Positions 6,568-14,694 of a stretch of 64,000 nt of DNA are shown piece after piece (the stretch's first letter is position 1; every line of letters starts with the position of its first letter). The DNA lies in assembly GCF_018917865.1 (NCBI RefSeq), contig NZ_JAHLPM010000004.1:1-64000 (forward strand), given 5' to 3'. The notes beneath the pieces are model-generated. The model made no database searches. It was not told where the DNA came from and saw only the letters and a program-made list of their open reading frames with translations. The translations under genes were made by a program, and so were the position numbers. Source of the stretch: Tissierella simiarum (GTDB taxonomy: Bacteria; Bacillota; Clostridia; Tissierellales; Tissierellaceae).

Positions 6568-7445
6568 ACAGTATTAGGCAAGAAAATAAATATCTTGCAA
6601 TACAAGAACTCCATGAAACAAATAATTACTCTATATCATTACTATGTAGAGTTGCAAATATTGCTCGTTGTTCATATTACAAATGGCTAAATAGAGAAAA
6701 AACTGAGAGGGAAAAAGAGAATGAAGTACTAATAAAAGAAATGATAAATTTTTATGAAGAAGTAAATGGAATCTACGGCTATAGAAGAATAACCATGAAT
6801 CTTAATCACAAGTTGAATAAAAGCTATAATCATAAACGAATATATCGCTTGATGAGGCTGATTAGATTAAAATCTGTAATTCGTAAAAAGAAGAAAAGAT
6901 ACGTAAAATCAAAACCACAATTTGTTGTGGAAAACATCTTGAACCGAGAATTTACAGCATCAAGACCAAATGAAAAATGGGTTACAGATGTTACAGAGTT
7001 TAAATATGGATACGGGAAGAAAGCATATCTAAGTGCTATATTAGACCTATATGACAACAGTATAGTAGCTTATGCAATTGGACATAGAAATGATAATCAG
7101 TTAGTGTTTAAGACTTTGGATTTAGCTTTAAAAGCAAATTCTTGAGCCAGTCCAATGATTCATAGCGATAGAAGATTTCAATATACATCTTATGGATTTA
7201 GAAAAAGATTAGAATCCGTAGGAATGACACAGAGCATGTCCCGAGTAGGTAGATGCATTGATAACTGTCCAATGGAAGGATATTGGGGCATATTAAAGAG
7301 CGAAAGATACTACTTAAACAAATATAGTACATTTGAAGAGCTCAAAAATAATTTTGAGGAATATATTTACTTTTACAATTATAAAAGATTACAAAAAAGA
7401 TTAAACAGCCTCAGTCCGATGGAATATCGAGCTCTGGCTGCTTAA
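6531..7445 (+). pseudogene. IS3-type OrfB (DDE transposase), nonsense-interrupted
   Basis: The orfB frame runs from the slippery site through INSIRQ-type start sequence, KWLNREKTEREKENEVLIKE and GIYGYRRIT to an in-frame TGA at 7143-7145, then continues ASPMIHSDRRFQYTSYGF to TAA 7443-7445. The first catalytic Asp (WVTDVTEF), the second (HSDRR) and the Glu (WGILKSE) are all readable. The TGA falls where the family has a Gly or Pro codon before SPMIHSD, and the usual HSDRGFQY reads HSDRRFQY. Both changes point to decay. Without readthrough the product lacks the second Asp and the Glu. Confidence 0.8.
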
Positions 7446-7490
7446 GTTGTTTTTATTATTTTCACTGTTTACTTGACAGGGTGCTGTTCA

Positions 7491-7784
7491 AAATATAATT
7501 TTGTTCTTTTTTCTTTATTCCAGCTTCAATTCTAAAACCTGTATAAAACCCACCCAATATTTCAACCTTAGACAAGCTTTAACATGTCTATTGATAGAAA
7601 TTCTATACTACATACACAAAACCTTTCTATAAGCTTATACAAGCCTTAAAACAGATATTAAATATTTTACTATATTTTAGCAGGAATTATATCTTTTTTA
7701 TAGAAATAATAGGTAAATATGGTATGTAGGGTGTGAGGTAATGGAAAGTTTAAAGAAAAATTTAATAAAAATAAATTTATAAAC
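7491..7784 (+). other. Non-coding gap between IS and sigma-K fragment
   Basis: No gene is supported on either strand. The first 75 bases, read on the minus strand, resemble the 4163-4218 stretch (both read like SKVxILGxF), so this may be the tail of a decayed gene. Near the end a ribosome site (GTGAGGT) and ATG 7741 open only 13 codons. Confidence 0.4.
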
Positions 7785-7991
7785 ATGATGTTAGAAGTAC
7801 ATTTAAAATTACAAGTTAAAAATTTATATAAAGCTATAAATCAAGTGCTTAAAGATAGAGAAAAATCTATAATTGAATTAAGATATGGACTTATAGGTAG
7901 AGGATGTAAAACTCAACGAGAAATTGCTAATATGCTAGGAATATCTAGATCTTATGTATCTAGAATTGAAAAAAGAGCAATAAAAAGTTAA
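7785..7991 (+). pseudogene. Orphan C-terminal fragment of sporulation sigma-K
   Basis: 68 residues covering only sigma-70 region 4. [20 protein letters not shown] is followed by [20 protein letters not shown] and IEKRAIKS; the [12 protein letters not shown] helix is typical of sigma-K rather than sigma-E, F or G. Full sigma-K is about 230 residues, so regions 2 and 3 are missing. ATG 7785 has no proper ribosome site. In Bacillus subtilis and Clostridioides difficile sigK is split by a prophage-like skin element; the phage remnants upstream fit such a history, but the N-terminal half is not in the window. It could instead be a simple truncation. Confidence 0.7.
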
Positions 7992-8035
7992 ACAAAACAC
8001 TAAATAATCAATGAAGCCCACTAAAATTGAATTTA

Positions 8036-8063
8036 TTGATTACTTAATTATTAAGTGAATCAA
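8036..8063 (+). repeat. Imperfect hairpin downstream of the sigma-K fragment
   Basis: TTGATTACTTAA (8036-8047) pairs with TTAAGTGAATCAA (8051-8063) with one bulged G. No T run follows, so a terminator role is doubtful. Confidence 0.35.
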
Positions 8064-8130
8064 ATTTATTTATTAATATTAGCATCTAAAAATAAAACTA
8101 ATGAAATAAAAATAAAATATTAGATATATA

Positions 8131-8160
8131 AATAAATCCGGGGAAATCCCGGATTTATTT
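8131..8160. terminator. Strong terminator, mainly for yhcN
   Basis: AATAAATCCGGG (8131-8142) pairs with CCCGGATTTATT (8148-8159), a 12-bp perfect stem. On the minus strand it overlaps the stop of the YhcN-type gene. It can also stop plus-strand transcription from the sigma-K fragment. Confidence 0.75.
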
Positions 8161-8883
8161 TACAGGAGTTATTCTTCTTAACATTTCTTGTATTTCAGTA
8201 GCAAAACCTTGGATAGGTCTACCAGCTCCTATATCTCTAGCCATAGTTCGGATTCTAGTATATAAGTCTGGGTCAGCTGTAACAGATACATTTTGAATAT
8301 TTTTGTCTGCATCTCTTACAGTTCTATCTATTTTTCGTTTTAAATCTGTAGTCATGGAACCTTTTACATTATTTTTTATATTACAACCAACTATAGCAGT
8401 ATTGTCACTTAATACAACAGAAGCATTATCTACTTCAGGTAAATCGGCGACTTTACGAGCTATTATATCTGCTCTGTTTGCTTCACTAACATTGGTAGAA
8501 AGATTAGTGTTTCGTCTAGCCATACCATTATTTAAATTGGTATTCATGTTAGTATCCAGCATATCACGAGTATAAGGTTCAGTCCTTGTTACTAGACCAT
8601 TATTAGTATCATTATTGATACCATTATTGATACCATTATTGATACCATTATTAGTATCATTATTGATACCATTATTGATACCATTATTGGTATCGTAAGG
8701 AAGAGCATTCATGTTTCGGTTTAAAGGCGCATTATTAGTCATCCTACGGCTATCTAAGGCTTGATTTCTTACTCTAGTTTGTGTAGTTAAATTTCTCATT
8801 CTAGGATTTGCAGGTTGACAACCAGCTGTTACTATTAATAAAGCTAAAGTGATAACTAAAACCATCAATTTATTTTTTTTCAA
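8155..8883 (-). CDS. YhcN/YlaJ-family sporulation lipoprotein
   Basis: The start is TTG at 8883, seven bases behind AGGAGG; a longer GTG form overlaps that site. The product of 242 residues has a lipoprotein signal with lipobox TAGC, then an Asn-rich region with four-residue repeats (NNGI, NNDT, about residues 65-95), then the YhcN/YlaJ domain (ADIIARKVADLPEVDNASVV...TAIVGCNI...VSVTADPDLYTRI). Such lipoproteins sit in the inner membrane of spores and affect germination or outgrowth. The gene stands alone, divergent from aroE, with a strong terminator. Confidence 0.85.
   Translation of the reverse strand: MKKNKLMVLVITLALLIVTAGCQPANPRMRNLTTQTRVRNQALDSRRMTNNAPLNRNMNALPYDTNNGINNGINNDTNNGINNGINNGINNDTNNGLVTRTEPYTRDMLDTNMNTNLNNGMARRNTNLSTNVSEANRADIIARKVADLPEVDNASVVLSDNTAIVGCNIKNNVKGSMTTDLKRKIDRTVRDADKNIQNVSVTADPDLYTRIRTMARDIGAGRPIQGFATEIQEMLRRITPVK
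8595..8694. repeat. Tandem 12-bp repeats inside yhcN
   Basis: About eight copies of a 12-base unit such as CCATTATTGATA or CATTATTAGTAT, encoding NNGI or NNDT on the minus strand. Unit length is a multiple of three, so copy changes alter protein length without frameshift. Confidence 0.8.
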
Positions 8884-9024
8884 ATCATCCACCTCCTACA
8901 AATAGTCTTACACATATAAGATTTTTTATTTAAGCTAAATTTTAATCTATTTGTATAAAGTAGCCATATAATACTCATAATAAATATTATCATAAATGAT
9001 AACATTTAATTCCTTAACTTTTAC

Positions 9025-9033
9025 TGCTATAAT
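9025..9033 (+). promoter_or_regulatory. Extended -10 promoter of aroE
   Basis: TGCTATAAT lies 28 bases before ATG 9061; no good -35 is visible. This may start the aroE-pilB transcript. Confidence 0.5.
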
Positions 9034-9060
9034 ATTAAATAAGATTAGGAGGTAATGTTT

Positions 9061-9927
9061 ATGGTAATAAATTGGAATACTGACCTTTTTTGTTTAATTG
9101 GACATCCGGTTTCTAAAACTTTATCACCGATTATTCACAATAAATTTTTTGAATTAATTAATAAAAATAGTATTTATTTAGCTTTTGATATAGAAAAAGA
9201 TAATTTATTTGATGTTCTAAAAACTTTTAAAGCCATGAATGTAAAAGGTTTTAATGTTACTATTCCACATAAAATAGAAATAATGGATTATTTAGATAGT
9301 ATATCTGAAGAAGCTAAGTTAATTGGAGCAGTAAATACAGTTAAAAATGAAAACGGACAATTAGTTGGATATAATACTGATGGTATAGGGTTTTTAAAAT
9401 CTTTAACAGATAATAATATAAAAATCAAAGATAAAACAATATTGTTATTAGGTGCTGGTGGTGCAGCTTACGCAATTGGTGTAACTCTTTCTTTAGAAGG
9501 AGCTAGTAAAATTTATATTAATAATCGCAGTATAGAAAATTCCAATAATTTAGCAAAAAAAATTAAATCGCTAAATAAAAATGTATACTTAGAAGTAGGA
9601 GATCTATCTCTAAATAATATAAATAAATTAGACGTTGATATTATTATTAATACCACTTCTATAGGAATGTATCCTAAGATAGAAATGGTACCAATAGAAA
9701 TAAGTGGATTTTCACAAAATATTTTAGTTTATGATATAATATATAAACCTAATAAGACTAAATTACTAATAGAGGCAGAAATGGAAGGATATAGAACTAT
9801 AAGCGGATTATCCATGCTTATAAATCAAGCTTTATATAGCCAAAAGATTTGGAATGGATTTGAACTTGAAGAAATACAAAGATATGTTAAAGAGTTAGAA
9901 GGAATATTGACTTATCATGTAGAATAA
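9061..9927 (+). CDS. aroE: Shikimate dehydrogenase
   Basis: It reduces 3-dehydroshikimate to shikimate with NADPH in aromatic amino acid synthesis. ATG 9061 is preferred over 9055 because AGGAGG at 9047-9052 is then eight bases away. The 288-residue protein has substrate motifs SKTLSPIIHN, VTIPHK, GAVNTV and NTDGIGF, the nucleotide motif GAGGAAYAIG and NTTSIGMYP, all intact. aroK and aroQ lie 16 kb downstream, so the pilus locus sits between shikimate genes. Confidence 0.95.
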   Translation: MVINWNTDLFCLIGHPVSKTLSPIIHNKFFELINKNSIYLAFDIEKDNLFDVLKTFKAMNVKGFNVTIPHKIEIMDYLDSISEEAKLIGAVNTVKNENGQLVGYNTDGIGFLKSLTDNNIKIKDKTILLLGAGGAAYAIGVTLSLEGASKIYINNRSIENSNNLAKKIKSLNKNVYLEVGDLSLNNINKLDVDIIINTTSIGMYPKIEMVPIEISGFSQNILVYDIIYKPNKTKLLIEAEMEGYRTISGLSMLINQALYSQKIWNGFELEEIQRYVKELEGILTYHVE

Positions 9928-9969
9928 CTTTAATATACTAAAATAATATTTAAATGTTAAGGTGAAAAT

Positions 9970-11646
9970 ATGATTAGAACAAATCTTAAATTGGGAGAAT
10001 TATTGCTATATGCAGGAAAAATTAATAATGAACAGTTGCAAATAGCGTTAGAAGAACAAGGTAAAACCAATAAAAAGATAGGAGAGATTTTAGCTAGTAA
10101 AGGATGGATTACTCAAAATGATATTATTGAAGTTTTAGAATTTCAACTTGGTATTCCTCATGTTGATTTAAATAAGTATAATATAAATCCTAAGGTTGCT
10201 ACTATTATTCCTGAAAATCTTGTTAGACGATATGAATTAATATCTATAGATAGAAAGGACGACTATTTAGTAGTAGCTATGGCAGATCCGCTTAATATAT
10301 TTGCTTTAGACGATATTAAACTTTTTACAAGTTTTGAAATACAACCTGTAATTTCAACTAGAGAAAATGTACTGAAAGCTATAAATAAATATTACAGAGA
10401 ACAATCCACAAAAAAAGTCTTAGAAGAATTTGCTGAGAATTATGAACCTATTAATAGTGATATTGATGATGTAGAACTTTTAGAAGTAACAACGGCACCT
10501 ATAGTTAAACTTATAAATTCTATTATAGATCAAGCTGTCCACATGAGAGCTAGTGACATACATATAGAACCCTATACAGAGGATATAAGGGTTCGTTTTC
10601 GAATAGATGGAGATTTACATGAAATAATGACATTATCAAAGAACAGCTTATCTGCAATAATTACTAGAATAAAAATTATTGGTAAAATGAATATTGCAGA
10701 AAAAAGAATTCCGCAGGATGGTAGAGTAGAAATAAAGATTCAAGATAGGGAAATAGATATGAGGATATCTACTCTTCCAACGGTTTATGGAGAAAAAGTT
10801 GTATTAAGACTATTAGATAGAAGTAATTTTATGTTTTCAAAAGAAGCTTTAGGATTTAATGAACAAAGTTTAGAAATTTTTGATAGAATTCTTTCTCAGC
10901 CTCATGGAATGATTTTAGTTACAGGACCTACGGGCAGTGGAAAAACTACAACGTTATATACAGTTCTTAAAGAATTGAATCAAATTGAAAAAAATATTAT
11001 AACAATAGAAGATCCTGTGGAATATAAACTTATTGGTGTAAATCAGGTGCAATTAAATACAAAAGCAGGACTAACTTTTGCAAATGGTTTAAGATCAATC
11101 CTTAGACAAGACCCTGATATTATTATGATAGGAGAAATTAGGGATTCGGAAACAGCTAATATAGCTATTAGGGCTGCAATAACAGGACATTTAGTATTAT
11201 CTACTCTTCATACAAATGACAGTCCTTCTGCTATAGCAAGGTTGATTGATATGGGAATAGAACCTTATTTAGTATCTTCTGCTATTATAGGAGTAGTATC
11301 TCAAAGACTTGTGAAAATATTATGTAATAATTGCAAGATATCTTATGAGGCCTCTTATTCTGAAAAAAAGGCTTTAGGTATTGATGAAGAAGAAAAATTA
11401 ATTTTATTTAAGGCAGGAAGTTGTAATTCTTGTAATGGAGGGTATAAAGGAAGAAAAGCAGTCCATGAAATAATGCCTATTAGTAAGAATCTTAGAGGAC
11501 TAATAGATGATGGAGCAAATATTGATGAAATAAGGAGTAAAGCTTTAGAGGAAGGTATGAGTACCTTATTCCAAAGTGGGGTATCTTTGGTTTTAAAAGG
11601 AATAACCTCCTTTGACGAAGTTATAAGAGTAGGATTTACATTGTGA
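9970..11646 (+). CDS. pilB: Type IV pilus extension ATPase PilB
   Basis: A 558-residue GspE/PilB-type ATPase that powers pilin polymerisation at the inner face of the membrane. The N-terminal MshEN domain has both halves of its c-di-GMP-binding motif (KLGELL...IALEEQ and KIGEIL...LEFQLGIP, residues 8-62). The ATPase core carries Walker A GPTGSGKTTT at about 319-328, the Asp box DPDIIMIGEIRD and a four-Cys zinc knuckle (CNNC...CNSC). c-di-GMP binding to MshEN is established for MshE and some PilB proteins, so direct control by c-di-GMP is likely here. It is first of pilB-pilT-pilC, with 13 bases to pilT. Confidence 0.95.
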   Translation: MIRTNLKLGELLLYAGKINNEQLQIALEEQGKTNKKIGEILASKGWITQNDIIEVLEFQLGIPHVDLNKYNINPKVATIIPENLVRRYELISIDRKDDYLVVAMADPLNIFALDDIKLFTSFEIQPVISTRENVLKAINKYYREQSTKKVLEEFAENYEPINSDIDDVELLEVTTAPIVKLINSIIDQAVHMRASDIHIEPYTEDIRVRFRIDGDLHEIMTLSKNSLSAIITRIKIIGKMNIAEKRIPQDGRVEIKIQDREIDMRISTLPTVYGEKVVLRLLDRSNFMFSKEALGFNEQSLEIFDRILSQPHGMILVTGPTGSGKTTTLYTVLKELNQIEKNIITIEDPVEYKLIGVNQVQLNTKAGLTFANGLRSILRQDPDIIMIGEIRDSETANIAIRAAITGHLVLSTLHTNDSPSAIARLIDMGIEPYLVSSAIIGVVSQRLVKILCNNCKISYEASYSEKKALGIDEEEKLILFKAGSCNSCNGGYKGRKAVHEIMPISKNLRGLIDDGANIDEIRSKALEEGMSTLFQSGVSLVLKGITSFDEVIRVGFTL

Positions 11647-11659
11647 TAGGAGGATTATA

Positions 11660-12712
11660 GTGGATTTATTAGAATTGGTTAAACTTGGTATAGAAAAATA
11701 TGCATCTGATATTCATATAACTGTTGGGATGCCACCTGTAATGAGAATAAGTGGAGAATTAGTAACCTTTGAAGATATTATATTAAATCCTGACGATACA
11801 AAAGACTTAATTAGCCAAGCGTTGAGTAATACTCAATGGAATGAGTTGGAAGAAAAAGGAGAAGTAGATACATCTTTTTCAAGTCCTGGAGTTGGAAGAT
11901 TTAGAATTAATGCATATAAGCAAAGAGGAAGTTATGGAATGGCTTTAAGAATTATTCCTTTGGAAATACCAACTATAGAAGATTTAGGATTACCTACTAT
12001 AGTTAAAGATTTATCTAACCTTCCTAGAGGACTTATATTAGTAACAGGACCTACAGGTAGTGGAAAATCTACTACATTAGCTTCTATGATCAATTTAATA
12101 AATCAAGAGAAAAAATGCCATATATTAACTTTAGAAGATCCTATTGAATATCTGCATAAGCATAATAAAAGTATTGTAAATCAGAGAGAGATTGGTTCTG
12201 ATTCTCGTAGTTTTAGTAATGGATTAAGAGCAGCTTTAAGACAAGATCCAGATGTAATTCTTGTAGGGGAAATGAGAGATTTAGAAACTATTAGCATAGC
12301 CTTAACTGCAGCAGAAACTGGACATTTAGTATTATCTACTCTTCATACTATAGGAGCAGCTAAAACTATAGATAGGATAATAGATGTATTTCCACCTCAT
12401 CAACAACAGCAAGTAAGGGTACAATTCTCTTCTGTAATTCAATCCATTATATCTCAGCAATTATTACCTAAAGCTAATGGTGAAGGCAGAGTAGCAGCTT
12501 TTGAAATAATGGTAGCAAATCCGGCTATAAGAAACTTAATTCGAGAAGAAAAAGTTCATCAAATAGATACAGCAATTCAAACAGGAGCAAAGTTTGGTAT
12601 GCAAACTATGGACTCTTCTCTGCTAGAACTATATATAAAAGGTATGATTACTAAAGAGACAGCTTTGATGCAAGCTGTAAACCAAGATAATATTAAGAAA
12701 TATATTTTATAG
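11660..12712 (+). CDS. pilT: Type IV pilus retraction ATPase PilT
   Basis: A 350-residue hexameric ATPase that depolymerises pili and drives twitching. GTG start after AGGAGG. It has Walker A GPTGSGKST at 130-138, LRQDPDVILVGEMRD, and the PilT signature AIRNLIREEK near 286-295, which distinguishes it from PilB. It lacks the N-terminal MshEN domain of PilB. Presence of pilT implies dynamic, retractable pili. It lies directly between pilB and pilC. Confidence 0.95.
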   Translation: MDLLELVKLGIEKYASDIHITVGMPPVMRISGELVTFEDIILNPDDTKDLISQALSNTQWNELEEKGEVDTSFSSPGVGRFRINAYKQRGSYGMALRIIPLEIPTIEDLGLPTIVKDLSNLPRGLILVTGPTGSGKSTTLASMINLINQEKKCHILTLEDPIEYLHKHNKSIVNQREIGSDSRSFSNGLRAALRQDPDVILVGEMRDLETISIALTAAETGHLVLSTLHTIGAAKTIDRIIDVFPPHQQQQVRVQFSSVIQSIISQQLLPKANGEGRVAAFEIMVANPAIRNLIREEKVHQIDTAIQTGAKFGMQTMDSSLLELYIKGMITKETALMQAVNQDNIKKYIL

Positions 12713-12724
12713 GAAGTGGTACCT

Positions 12725-13930
12725 ATGATATATAAATATAAAGCAGTTTCTGAAAATGGACAAGTACTGGAAGGTTATTTCGAAGCCGAAAGTCAGACAG
12801 ATGTATTAACTATGCTTAAAAGTAATAGCTACTTACCTGTATATATAGAAGAAGATTTAAATACTGATGTTAAATTGGACATATTTTCGAAAAAAGTAAA
12901 TAAAAAGGATATAGCAGTATTTTGTAGACAATTTTATACAATGATAAATGCAGGTATAGGCATAGTTAAATCTTTAGACATTTTAGAAAAACAAACAGAA
13001 AATAAGACTCTTAAAAAAGGTATTGCTGCATTATATGAGGATGTACAAAAAGGATTTACTTTATCAGAAGCCATGAAGAAACATGAAAAAATATTTCCAT
13101 CTTTATTAGTAAATATGGTAGAGGCAGGAGAAGTAAGTGGTAGTCTAGATGTAATTATGGAAAGAATGGCAGTTCATTTTGAAAAAGAAAATAAATTAGA
13201 AAATAAGATTAAAACAGCTTTAGTATATCCTGTAGCTTTAAGTATCGTTGCATTAGCTGTTGTAATATTTTTACTTACTGTAGTAATGCCAACTTTTATA
13301 AATATGTTTGAAAGTAGTGGATTAGCTTTACCGGGACCTACACAAGCTTTACTTACTATAAGTAATAGTCTTACTCAATATTGGTATCTTTTTGTTAGTA
13401 TGACTATTATCTTAATAGTAGCATTTTTAACCTTTAAAAAAACTGATGATGGCAGGAGGTTTCTAGATTCACTGAAAATAAGAATTCCTGGAGTAAAGAA
13501 AACTAATGTCAAGATAATAACTGCTAGATTCTCAAGGACTTTATCAACTTTACTATCTAGTGGGATACCATTAATTCAATCAATAGAAGTGGTAGGAAGA
13601 ATAGTTGGAAACAAAGTGGTACAAGATAGGCTAAATTTAGCAGCAGAGGATATTAGTAAAGGTGTATCACTATCTAAAACTATAAAAGATATAGATATAT
13701 TTCCACCTATGGTAGATTCTATGATAAAAATTGGTGAAGAGTCTGGTTCTTTAGATGAAATTCTTTATAAAACTGCTGATTTTTATGACGATGAAGTAGA
13801 GGTTGCTTTACAAAAGATGACTACTTTATTAGAACCATTATTGTTGGTCTTTATGGCCATTGTTATAGGATTTATAGTTATAGCTATGGCAATGCCAATG
13901 TTTGATATGGTGAATACCATTGAGATATAA
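12725..13930 (+). CDS. pilC: Type IV pilus inner-membrane platform protein PilC
   Basis: A 401-residue GspF/PilC protein with the usual two T2SF repeats: FCRQFYTMINAGIGIVKSL and a second around FSRTLSTLLSSGIPLIQSI. It has membrane segments near VALSIVALAVVIFLLTVV, YLFVSMTIILIVAFL and LLVFMAIVIGFIVIAMAM. It forms the membrane platform on which PilB and PilT act. ATG 12725 (MIYKYKAVSENG) is chosen over the GTG nine bases upstream, since it matches family starts and is better spaced from AGGA. It ends the pilBTC block. Confidence 0.93.
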   Translation: MIYKYKAVSENGQVLEGYFEAESQTDVLTMLKSNSYLPVYIEEDLNTDVKLDIFSKKVNKKDIAVFCRQFYTMINAGIGIVKSLDILEKQTENKTLKKGIAALYEDVQKGFTLSEAMKKHEKIFPSLLVNMVEAGEVSGSLDVIMERMAVHFEKENKLENKIKTALVYPVALSIVALAVVIFLLTVVMPTFINMFESSGLALPGPTQALLTISNSLTQYWYLFVSMTIILIVAFLTFKKTDDGRRFLDSLKIRIPGVKKTNVKIITARFSRTLSTLLSSGIPLIQSIEVVGRIVGNKVVQDRLNLAAEDISKGVSLSKTIKDIDIFPPMVDSMIKIGEESGSLDEILYKTADFYDDEVEVALQKMTTLLEPLLLVFMAIVIGFIVIAMAMPMFDMVNTIEI

Positions 13931-13962
13931 TAAGTGTTTAAAATATAATTCTTTTATGTTAA

Positions 13963-13978
13963 TAGATATTGGTATCTA
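13963..13978 (+). repeat. Palindrome upstream of the pilin promoter
   Basis: TAGATA-TTGG-TATCTA lies immediately before the TATAAT at 13980, in the -35 region. It could be an operator or a small hairpin at the end of pilC. Confidence 0.4.
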
Positions 13979-13979
13979 A

Positions 13980-13985
13980 TATAAT
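13980..13985 (+). promoter_or_regulatory. -10 box of the riboswitch-pilin transcript
   Basis: TATAAT about 25 bases before the riboswitch core. The -35 region is poor (around 13957), overlapped partly by the palindrome 13963-13978. Confidence 0.4.
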
Positions 13986-14004
13986 ATGAATGATAAAATA
14001 TATA

Positions 14005-14087
14005 TTTAGTTAAAAGGCAAAACTATCGAAAGATAGTGACGCAAAGCCAGAGTCTAAAGTTACCTAAAAAATAAGGTAAGTTTTTTT
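14005..14087 (+). promoter_or_regulatory. c-di-GMP-I (GEMM) riboswitch
   Basis: The conserved core is present: GGCAAA (14016-14021), stem ACTAT/ATAGT closed by a CGAAAG tetraloop, GACGCAAAGCC (14038-14048), then GTCTAAAG. The GNRA tetraloop and GACGCAAAGCC are the hallmark of the c-di-GMP-I class. A TTACCT/AGGTAA hairpin and T run follow, suggesting transcription control of the pilin gene at 14218. No coding frame overlaps it. Confidence 0.92.
14060..14087 (+). terminator. Riboswitch expression-platform terminator
   Basis: TTACCT (14060-14065) pairs with AGGTAA (14074-14079), followed by seven T. The stem is short, and this segment may also contribute to the aptamer's second stem. Whether c-di-GMP turns expression on or off cannot be read from sequence alone. 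Confidence 0.5.
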
Positions 14088-14217
14088 GTTTAATAAAAAA
14101 TGAGCAATATAGATATAGACGTAAGAATATAAAGTTCTAATTTGATTTAGGGAGGTGGTCTTAGAGATAGAATATTATATGAAATAGTAATTAAAAAATA
14201 TATAAAGGGGGAGAAAG

Positions 14218-14628
14218 ATGTTAAAATCTAATTTAAAGAAAAAGAAGAATAGGCAAGGATTTACTTTAGCTGAATTAGTAGTAGTTGTAGCAATTTTAGG
14301 TATTTTGGCAGGTATAGCTGTACCCAAATTAGGTGCATCTAGAAAAGTAGCAGCAAAAACAGCACATGAATCTAATATTAAAGTGTTAACTAGTGCAGCA
14401 ACTATGTATATTGCTGACAAAGGTGTACCAACACAAGATATTGAATGGACAAAATCTGATGAAAAAGCAGAGAATGGGTGGGGACCCTATCTTCAAGAAT
14501 GGCCTAAAGCACCTACAGGCGTAGAAATTGAAGAAGGTAAGGACGATATTAATGGAAAAGATTATGTAGTAACTATAAGTAAAACTGGAGATATAGAAGT
14601 AATAAATAAAGAAATAACAACACCATAA
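14218..14628 (+). CDS. pilA: Major type IV pilin
   Basis: A 136-residue prepilin: short basic leader (MLKSNLKKKKNRQG), cleavage after Gly at G|FTLAE with Glu at position 5, then the hydrophobic N-helix LVVVVAILGILAGIAVP. The C-terminal head is about 100 residues and lacks cysteines. Strong ribosome site AAGGGGGAG. As the first gene behind the c-di-GMP riboswitch and separated from the minor pilins by pilD, it is the best candidate for the main subunit. PilD processes it; PilB polymerises it. Confidence 0.88.
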   Translation: MLKSNLKKKKNRQGFTLAELVVVVAILGILAGIAVPKLGASRKVAAKTAHESNIKVLTSAATMYIADKGVPTQDIEWTKSDEKAENGWGPYLQEWPKAPTGVEIEEGKDDINGKDYVVTISKTGDIEVINKEITTP

Positions 14629-14694
14629 ATCACATATAAAGCATAAGTATGACTATTTTGGCTACTTATAATAAAAATAACGAGGGAGGTTACT

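Larger units (their letters stand above)
5821..7490 (+). mobile_element. Degenerate IS3-family insertion sequence, 1670 bp
   Basis: Imperfect terminal repeats bound the element: TGATATGCTCCCCTTAAGTT at the left (5821-) and the complement of GTTTACTTGACAGGGTGCTG plus TTCA at the right (ending 7490), matching at about 16 of the first 26 positions, with IS3-like TG...CA tips. Inside are orfA (helix-turn-helix plus coiled coil) and orfB (DDE integrase) in the -1 frame, with an A6G slippery run at their junction. No convincing target duplication is seen. Breaks in orfA and orfB suggest it can no longer move by itself. Confidence 0.85.

Noticed and set aside
5811-7494. Target-site duplication around the IS3 element
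   Set aside because: The bases next to the tips (AATACA and AAATAT) do not give a clear 3-4 bp duplication.
7741-7782. 13-codon frame (ATG 7741) as the N-terminal start of the sigma-K fragment
   Set aside because: It is in another frame, unlike sigma-K sequence, and ends before region 4.
8595-8694. CRISPR array
   Set aside because: The repeats are contiguous 12-bp coding units without spacers.
10060-10200. PilB as a secretion ATPase of a type II system
   Set aside because: pilT, pilM-N-O and a major pilin in the same cluster, and no secretin, fit a type IV pilus.
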